From the NCBI RefSeq assembly GCF_009759665.1, contig NZ_WQNE01000020.1, positions 62,001 through 126,000 on the forward strand: a stretch of 64,000 bases of DNA, given 5' to 3'. A program made the translations under genes and the position numbers. Below, one piece after another: positions 59,496 through 64,000 of this stretch; within the stretch, counting starts at the first letter, position 1, and every line of letters begins with the position of its first letter. Source of the DNA: Bradyrhizobium cajani (GTDB lineage Bacteria; Pseudomonadota; Alphaproteobacteria; Rhizobiales; Xanthobacteraceae). The notes under the pieces are model-generated. The model was not told where the DNA came from, searched no databases, and was given only the letters and a program-made list of their open reading frames with translations.

Positions 59496-60650
59496 TCACT
59501 CGACACCGTAATGCGCGAATGCATCGGCGATGCCGGCGTTGATCGTCTTGGCGGCCGCCATGTCGCGTTCTGCGCCTTCATTGTCACCCTTCTTCCGCTT
59601 CGCAAGCCCGCGACCGTAGAGCGAGCTGTCGTACTCCGGTTTTGCGCTCAGCGCCGCGTCATAGTCGGCAATGGCAGCGTCGAGATTGCCGAGCTTGAGA
59701 TGGGTGAGGGCGCGGCTGTCCAGCGTGTAGGGATCGTTCGGCTCCATCCGCAGCGACTGCTCGCAATCGGCCAGCGCCTCTTGGAGGCGGCCGAGGATCG
59801 CGCGGGTCATGCAGCGCGAATTGAACACGCCGGAATAGCTCGCGTTGGCCTTGATCGCTCGATCGTAATCTTCGAGCGCCCGCGCATAATCGTGCGCGTC
59901 GAAATACATGTTCGCGCGGGCATAGAAATCGCGGTCGTTGTCCGGACTGAGCTGAAGCGATTTGGCGAAATCGGCCAGCGCGCGGGCCCGCTCGCCGCGG
60001 TCGCGGAAGATGCGCGCACGGTTGCCGTAGGCCGGGCCGTAGTTCGGGTCGAGCTTGATCGACAGATCGAAATCCGCAAGCGCGCGGTCGTCCTCGCCAC
60101 GGTTGCTATAGGCGGTGCCGCGATTGAAATAGGCGAGCGCAAACTTCGGGTCGAGCTTGATGGCCTGATCGTAATCGGCCATCGCACGCCGGTAGTCGTT
60201 CTTGTGGATGAGGGAATTGCCGCGGTTGTTGTAGTAGAGCGGGTCGCGGGCATTCAGCCGGATGGCGCGCGTGTAGTCGGAAATGGCGTGATCGGCGTCG
60301 CCGAGATCGTCATAGGCGATGCCGCGATTGTACCAGAGATCGGGATGTTTCGGATCGAGATCGATGGCGCGGTTGAAATCGGCCAGGGCGCGCTCGGCCT
60401 CGCCCTTTCGCCGGAGCATCTCGCCGCGATTGGCAAGTGCGCGCACGTCGGAGGGATCGGCCTCTAGCAAGGCCGAGCAGCCGGTGATGCGCTGGTCCTC
60501 GTTGCCTCCGTCGACGCGGTAGCACCATTGACGTGCCTGTGCGGCTGACGGAGATCGTGCGGCGGCGGGAGCGGTCAGCGCGAGCAGGGCCATCGTGAGG
60601 CCGATTGCAGACAGCTTGAAACAAATTCCTGATGTTTTATCGTGTTTCAT
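59496..60650 (-). CDS. secreted TPR-repeat protein
   Basis: 384 residues with a signal peptide (LSAIGLTMALLALTAPAAARS), a short cysteine-bearing segment (WCYRVDGGNEDQRITGCSAL), and about eight tandem tetratricopeptide repeats with the usual A-L-A-D-F/Y-x-x-A-I-x-L-D-P spacing (for example DFNRAIDLDPKHPDLWYNRG). A periplasmic protein-protein interaction scaffold. Partner unknown. Confidence 0.85.
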   Translation of the reverse strand: MKHDKTSGICFKLSAIGLTMALLALTAPAAARSPSAAQARQWCYRVDGGNEDQRITGCSALLEADPSDVRALANRGEMLRRKGEAERALADFNRAIDLDPKHPDLWYNRGIAYDDLGDADHAISDYTRAIRLNARDPLYYNNRGNSLIHKNDYRRAMADYDQAIKLDPKFALAYFNRGTAYSNRGEDDRALADFDLSIKLDPNYGPAYGNRARIFRDRGERARALADFAKSLQLSPDNDRDFYARANMYFDAHDYARALEDYDRAIKANASYSGVFNSRCMTRAILGRLQEALADCEQSLRMEPNDPYTLDSRALTHLKLGNLDAAIADYDAALSAKPEYDSSLYGRGLAKRKKGDNEGAERDMAAAKTINAGIADAFAHYGVE

Positions 60651-60776
60651 TTTGCATGCCGTGTAGAAACCATTGTGCCTCTAGCGCGTTTGTGATCGAA
60701 GGATGCAAATTGGTTCGAACCGGACAGACGGCGGCTCAGACCAAGAGTCGCGGGATCAACCAGACAGTTTTCAGCC

Positions 60777-61718
60777 TTGTCCGACACGCCTTACCCAATC
60801 GACCTCGACAGCATTCGCGGCGCATTTCCGCCGGGCATCGAAGCGCCGCCGCTGCTGGTCGACTTTGCCGCCTGGCTCAAGGGACGCCCCTGGGGCAGCG
60901 TCGGCTGTTTCTCCCTGCAGGGCCAGTTCTCCGATCATGCGCCGATCGTCGACGGCAGCCCCTTGCGCGACCGGTTTTCGCTGTTCATGCGGCTGCCTGA
61001 CGGTTCGGCCGTCGGCGGCTGGTACGGCGCGGGCCTCGACCGCGACAATCCGCCGATCGTGGGGCTGGGCTCCGAAGGCGACTACGAGCTGCTGGCGCCG
61101 AGCCTCGACGGCCTGCTGGCAAAGCTGACATCGCAGCAATTCGACAAGGCCTGGAGCGATCTGAAGCCGCACGACGAGGTCGAGCCTCAAACGGTCGAGC
61201 TCGCGCAATGGCTCGCCGGACAGCCGGCCGGCGACAAGCCGGCGTGTGACGACGGCGCATTGGAGCTGCCGGACTTCCGCGGCTTCGTGGAGAAATGGAG
61301 CCGGGATCGCGAAGACTATTGGGCCAATCACCGCTTGATGGCCGAGCTCGGCTGGCGGCTGGCCGCGCATCTGCCCAGGGGCAAGAAGCCGTGGGACCAG
61401 ACGCGCTTCGAGATCGCGATCGTCGGCGCGCAATACCAGGCGCGGGTCTTGTCGAACGGCCCGCAGCCGTTCGAGGAGGCCGCTTCGATCGAGTCCCTGC
61501 TGCGCGACTTGCGCGAGCAGATGCGTCGCGCCCAGCCCGAGCTCGGGCTGTGGTACACGATGCATTTCGGCCTCCATGCCGATGGCCGCATCATGCCGAA
61601 CTTCGAATACGATTTGCGCCCGACCATTGACGGTGAGCCAGCGAAACTATCTGAGGCTCAGGCGGATCTCGCCCGCGCTCCGCGCCCGGAGCGCTGGGTG
61701 CCGAAATGGCTGGTGTGA
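60777..61718 (+). CDS. hypothetical cytoplasmic protein
   Basis: 313 residues from TTG 60,777. No signal peptide or membrane segment. The first ~120 residues are beta-rich (GSVGCFSLQGQFSDHAPIVD, RFSLFMRLPDGSAVGGWYGA, GDYELLAPSLDGLLAKL), the second half helical, ending with a strand pair LGLWYTMHFGLHADGRIMPN. The overall look is that of SMI1/KNR4- or YezG-like immunity proteins, but no signature is decisive. No toxin gene adjoins. Confidence 0.65.
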   Translation: MSDTPYPIDLDSIRGAFPPGIEAPPLLVDFAAWLKGRPWGSVGCFSLQGQFSDHAPIVDGSPLRDRFSLFMRLPDGSAVGGWYGAGLDRDNPPIVGLGSEGDYELLAPSLDGLLAKLTSQQFDKAWSDLKPHDEVEPQTVELAQWLAGQPAGDKPACDDGALELPDFRGFVEKWSRDREDYWANHRLMAELGWRLAAHLPRGKKPWDQTRFEIAIVGAQYQARVLSNGPQPFEEAASIESLLRDLREQMRRAQPELGLWYTMHFGLHADGRIMPNFEYDLRPTIDGEPAKLSEAQADLARAPRPERWVPKWLV

Positions 61719-61730
61719 CCGCATCCACAT

Positions 61731-61787
61731 CGTCATTGCGAGCCAACGGGGCCGCGCTTCGCGCGGACCCGTTGGCTCGCAATGACG
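61731..61787. repeat. dispersed palindrome
   Basis: Perfect 20-bp arms: 61,731-61,750 (CGTCATTGCGAGCCAACGGG) and 61,768-61,787. The centre GCCGCGCTTCGCGCGGA extends the pairing. It lies between two convergent genes, where it may also end transcription. Confidence 0.85.
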
Positions 61788-61794
61788 GAGGACC

Positions 61795-63120
61795 TCAGAA
61801 CCCCGCGACGCTGCCGTGCAGATCGTACGCGTCGGCGCGCTCGATCTTCGCCGTGACGATCTCGCCGACGCGCAGGGGGCGACGGCTCGAGAGATAGACC
61901 GCGCCGTCGATCTCCGGTGCATCGGCCTTCGATCGTCCCTTGGCGACGGTCGGGCCGACCTCGTCGATGATGATCTGCTGGCGCGTGCCGACCTTGCGCT
62001 TCAGCCTGCGTGCCGAGATCTTCTGCTGGCGCGCCATCAGCGCGTTGTAGCGCTCCTGCTTGATCTCTTCCGGCACGGGGTTCTCGATCGCGTTCGACGT
62101 CGCGCCGGCAACCGGCTCGTATTTGAAGCAGCCGACGCGATCGATCTCGGCCTCATCGAGCCAGTCGAGCAGATAGGCGAAGTCGGCATCGGTCTCGCCG
62201 GGGAAGCCGACGATGAAGGTCGAGCGCAAGGCGAGATCGGGACATTCCTCGCGCCAGCGCTTGATCCGCGCCAGCGTCTTGTCCTGCGCGGCGGGTCGCT
62301 TCATCGCCTTCAGCACCTCGGGGCTCGCATGCTGGAACGGGATGTCGAGATAGGGCAGCACCTTGCCCTCGGTCATCAGCGCGATGACGTCGTCGACATG
62401 CGGGTAGGGGTAGACATATTGCAGCCGGACCCAGGCGCCGAGCTCGCCGAGCTCGCGCGCGAGGTCGAGGAATCTGGCGCGGACCTGGCGATCCTTCCAC
62501 GGGCTCCCGGCGTATTTGAGATCGACGCCATAGGCCGAGGTGTCCTGCGAGATCACCAGCAGCTCCTTGACGCCGGCGCCGACCAGGCGCTCGGCCTCGC
62601 GCAGCACGTCGTTGGCGGAACGCGAGACGAGATCGCCGCGCAGCTTCGGGATGATGCAGAAGGTGCAGCGGTTGTTGCAGCCCTCGGAGATCTTCAAGTA
62701 AGCGTAGTGGCGTGGCGTCAGCTTGATGCCCTGCGGCGGCACCAGGTCGAGATGCGGATTGTGCGCGGGCGGCAGCGCGCGGTGCACGGCGTCGAGCACG
62801 CTCTCGTATTGCTGCGGGCCGGTGATCGAGAGCACGCCGGGATAGGCCTGCTCGATCTGCTCGGGTTCCGCGCCCATGCAGCCCGTGACAATCACCTTGC
62901 CGTTCTCGGCCATGGCCTCGCCGATCGCCGAAAGCGATTCCTGCTTGGCGCTGTCGAGGAAGCCGCAGGTGTTGACGATGACGATGTCGGCCCCGTCATG
63001 CTTGCGGGCGAGCTCGTAGCCCTCCGCGCGCAGGCGCGTGATGATGCGCTCGGAATCCACCAATGCCTTGGGACACCCGAGCGACACGAAGCTGACCTTG
63101 GGCGCAGCCGTCTGATCCAT
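61795..63120 (-). CDS. rimO: ribosomal protein S12 methylthiotransferase RimO
   Basis: 441 residues from ATG 63,120. N-terminal UPF0004 domain with the cysteines of SLGCPKALVDSE, NTCGFLDSAKQES and VTGCMGAE; radical SAM motif KISEGCNNRCTFCIIPKLRG (C-x3-C-x2-C); C-terminal TRAM domain after AEIDRVGCFKYEPVAG. It adds a methylthio group to Asp88 of ribosomal protein S12. Divergent from nasT (110 bp). Confidence 0.97.
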   Translation of the reverse strand: MDQTAAPKVSFVSLGCPKALVDSERIITRLRAEGYELARKHDGADIVIVNTCGFLDSAKQESLSAIGEAMAENGKVIVTGCMGAEPEQIEQAYPGVLSITGPQQYESVLDAVHRALPPAHNPHLDLVPPQGIKLTPRHYAYLKISEGCNNRCTFCIIPKLRGDLVSRSANDVLREAERLVGAGVKELLVISQDTSAYGVDLKYAGSPWKDRQVRARFLDLARELGELGAWVRLQYVYPYPHVDDVIALMTEGKVLPYLDIPFQHASPEVLKAMKRPAAQDKTLARIKRWREECPDLALRSTFIVGFPGETDADFAYLLDWLDEAEIDRVGCFKYEPVAGATSNAIENPVPEEIKQERYNALMARQQKISARRLKRKVGTRQQIIIDEVGPTVAKGRSKADAPEIDGAVYLSSRRPLRVGEIVTAKIERADAYDLHGSVAGF

Positions 63121-63230
63121 ATCTGATCTGCCTGATTGACCGGCCTGAGCTAGTCCCAATTGCCCATAATTACAACCCTTTGCATGGCCCGCGGGCGTGC
63201 TATGGATGAATCACCTGCCGTGAGTGAGCT

Positions 63231-63821
63231 ATGAGCGCCGAACAGTCGCCCAAAATCGTGATCGTCGACGAAAGCCCGATCCGGGCTGCGATCCTCGAAG
63301 AAGGGTTGCGGGAGGCCGGATTCACGCAGGTCGTCCATATCCGCGAGATGCAGAGCCTGCTTGCCCGTATTTATGCGGTGGACCCCGACATCATCCTGAT
63401 CGATCTGGAAAACCCCAGCCGCGACGTGCTGGAGGCGATGTTCCAGGTCAGCCGCGCCGTGAAGCGGCCGATCGCGATGTTCGTCGACCAGAGCGATTCA
63501 GCCTCGATCCAGGCCTCGGTCGAGGCGGGGGTGTCCGCCTACATCGTCGACGGGCTGAAGAAGGAGCGCATCAAGCCGATCCTCGACCTCTGCGTGTCGC
63601 GCTTCAACGCCTTCGCCAAGCTCCAGGAGGAGCTCGAGCGCACCAAGTCGCAGCTCGAGGACCGCAAGATCATCGAGCGCGCCAAGGGCATCTTGATGAA
63701 GGTGAAGGGCCTCACCGAGGACGAGGCCTATGTGCTGCTGCGCTCCACCGCGATGCGCGAGAAAAAGAAAATCGGCGAGATCGCCCAGTCGATCATCACC
63801 GCGTCGGAGATGCTGAAATGA
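63231..63821 (+). CDS. nasT: NasT-type response regulator with ANTAR domain
   Basis: 196 residues. Receiver-like domain (KIVIVDESPIRAAILEEGLR, DIILIDLENPSRDVLEAM, VSAYIVDGLKKERIKPIL), then the C-terminal ANTAR RNA-binding domain (ELERTKSQLEDRKIIERAKG, ILMKVKGLTEDEAYVLLRS, MREKKKIGEIAQSII). NasT binds leader RNA to prevent termination of nitrate-assimilation genes when NasS releases it in the presence of nitrate or nitrite. The next gene overlaps its stop (ATGA). Confidence 0.93.
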   Translation: MSAEQSPKIVIVDESPIRAAILEEGLREAGFTQVVHIREMQSLLARIYAVDPDIILIDLENPSRDVLEAMFQVSRAVKRPIAMFVDQSDSASIQASVEAGVSAYIVDGLKKERIKPILDLCVSRFNAFAKLQEELERTKSQLEDRKIIERAKGILMKVKGLTEDEAYVLLRSTAMREKKKIGEIAQSIITASEMLK

Positions 63822-64000
63822 CCGCTCCCCTCCGCATCGGGTTCATCCCGCTGGTCGATGCCGCCGCCCTGATCGTTGCCGTCGACAAGGGCTTTGCCGC
63901 CGCCGAGGGCCTCGACGTCGAGCTGGTGCGCGAGGTTTCCTGGTCCAACGTCCGCGACAAGCTCAATATCGGCCTGTTCGACGCCGCGCATCTTTTGGCG
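63818..64000 (+). CDS. NrtA/CmpA-type nitrate-binding protein, NasS-like, cut by window end
   Basis: Only the first 61 codons are visible, from ATG 63,818 inside the nasT stop overlap. It begins TAPLRIGFIPLVDAAALIVA directly at the first strand of the periplasmic-binding-protein fold, with no signal peptide, and continues FAAAEGLDVELVREVSWSNV. Absence of a signal peptide plus coupling to nasT argues for the cytoplasmic sensor NasS, not the periplasmic NrtA. Confidence 0.8.
   Translation, partial: MTAPLRIGFIPLVDAAALIVAVDKGFAAAEGLDVELVREVSWSNVRDKLNIGLFDAAHLLA

Overview
The window reads as a chromosomal segment of a slow-growing rhizobium of the Bradyrhizobium type. The evidence is GC-rich coding sequence, an ndvB-ndvD-ndvC locus for cyclic beta-(1,3),(1,6)-glucan (a Bradyrhizobium hallmark), a phosphatidylcholine synthase, DUF3551 small secreted proteins, an IalB-family protein, NasT/NasS-type nitrate sensing, and several dispersed palindromes of the kind scattered through Bradyrhizobium genomes.

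Layout. 1-5.1 kb is chromosomal-looking but gene-poor: an AI-2E family transporter (5' end outside the window), a NUDIX hydrolase, several small secreted or membrane proteins, an orphan HicB-like antitoxin and a tandem pair of DUF3551 genes. 5.17-8.09 kb looks like the right-hand relic of an older integrated element. 8,091-25,011 is a 16.9-kb integrated element bounded by a perfect 48-bp direct repeat of the 3' half of a tRNA-Lys(UUU) gene; the intact tRNA is at 24,964-25,039. The element carries a tyrosine integrase, an AlpA/excisionase-like small HTH protein, a PC4-like ssDNA-binding protein, a RecA-fold ATPase, chains of small overlapping genes, two secreted tail-fibre/tailspike-like proteins, two tandem terminase-small-subunit-like HTH paralogues, a Zn-ribbon protein and many small unknowns. 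It has no capsid, portal, large terminase or conjugation genes, so a phage-satellite-like island is the best working label.

25-64 kb is core chromosome: ndvB-ndvD-ndvC (osmoprotective and symbiotic periplasmic glucan), glmU and glmS (UDP-GlcNAc supply), a DUF502 protein, an NAD-dependent dehydrogenase, recG, sdhE-mfd, a fatty-acid desaturase, a degenerate GGDEF-like protein, a degenerate adenylate-forming enzyme, a YejA-like oligopeptide-binding protein, ialB, hspQ, an AEC transporter, a UbiH-like hydroxylase, pcs-TerC, a quinone reductase, an acetylornithine aminotransferase-type gene, a TPR protein, rimO, and nasT followed by a nasS-like gene cut by the window end.

The most striking regulatory signal is upstream of the acetylornithine aminotransferase gene. 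A good -35 box and a weaker -10 box place transcription start at or next to the ATG of a 29-codon ORF with 11 arginine codons. A perfect 12-bp terminator hairpin follows, and a 9-nt direct repeat can act as segments 1 and 3 of a classical attenuator. This looks like an arginine-responsive transcription attenuator. The second theme is the tRNA-Lys island and a related relic beside it, sharing a roughly 0.55-kb repeat, which suggests repeated integration of related elements at one tRNA site.
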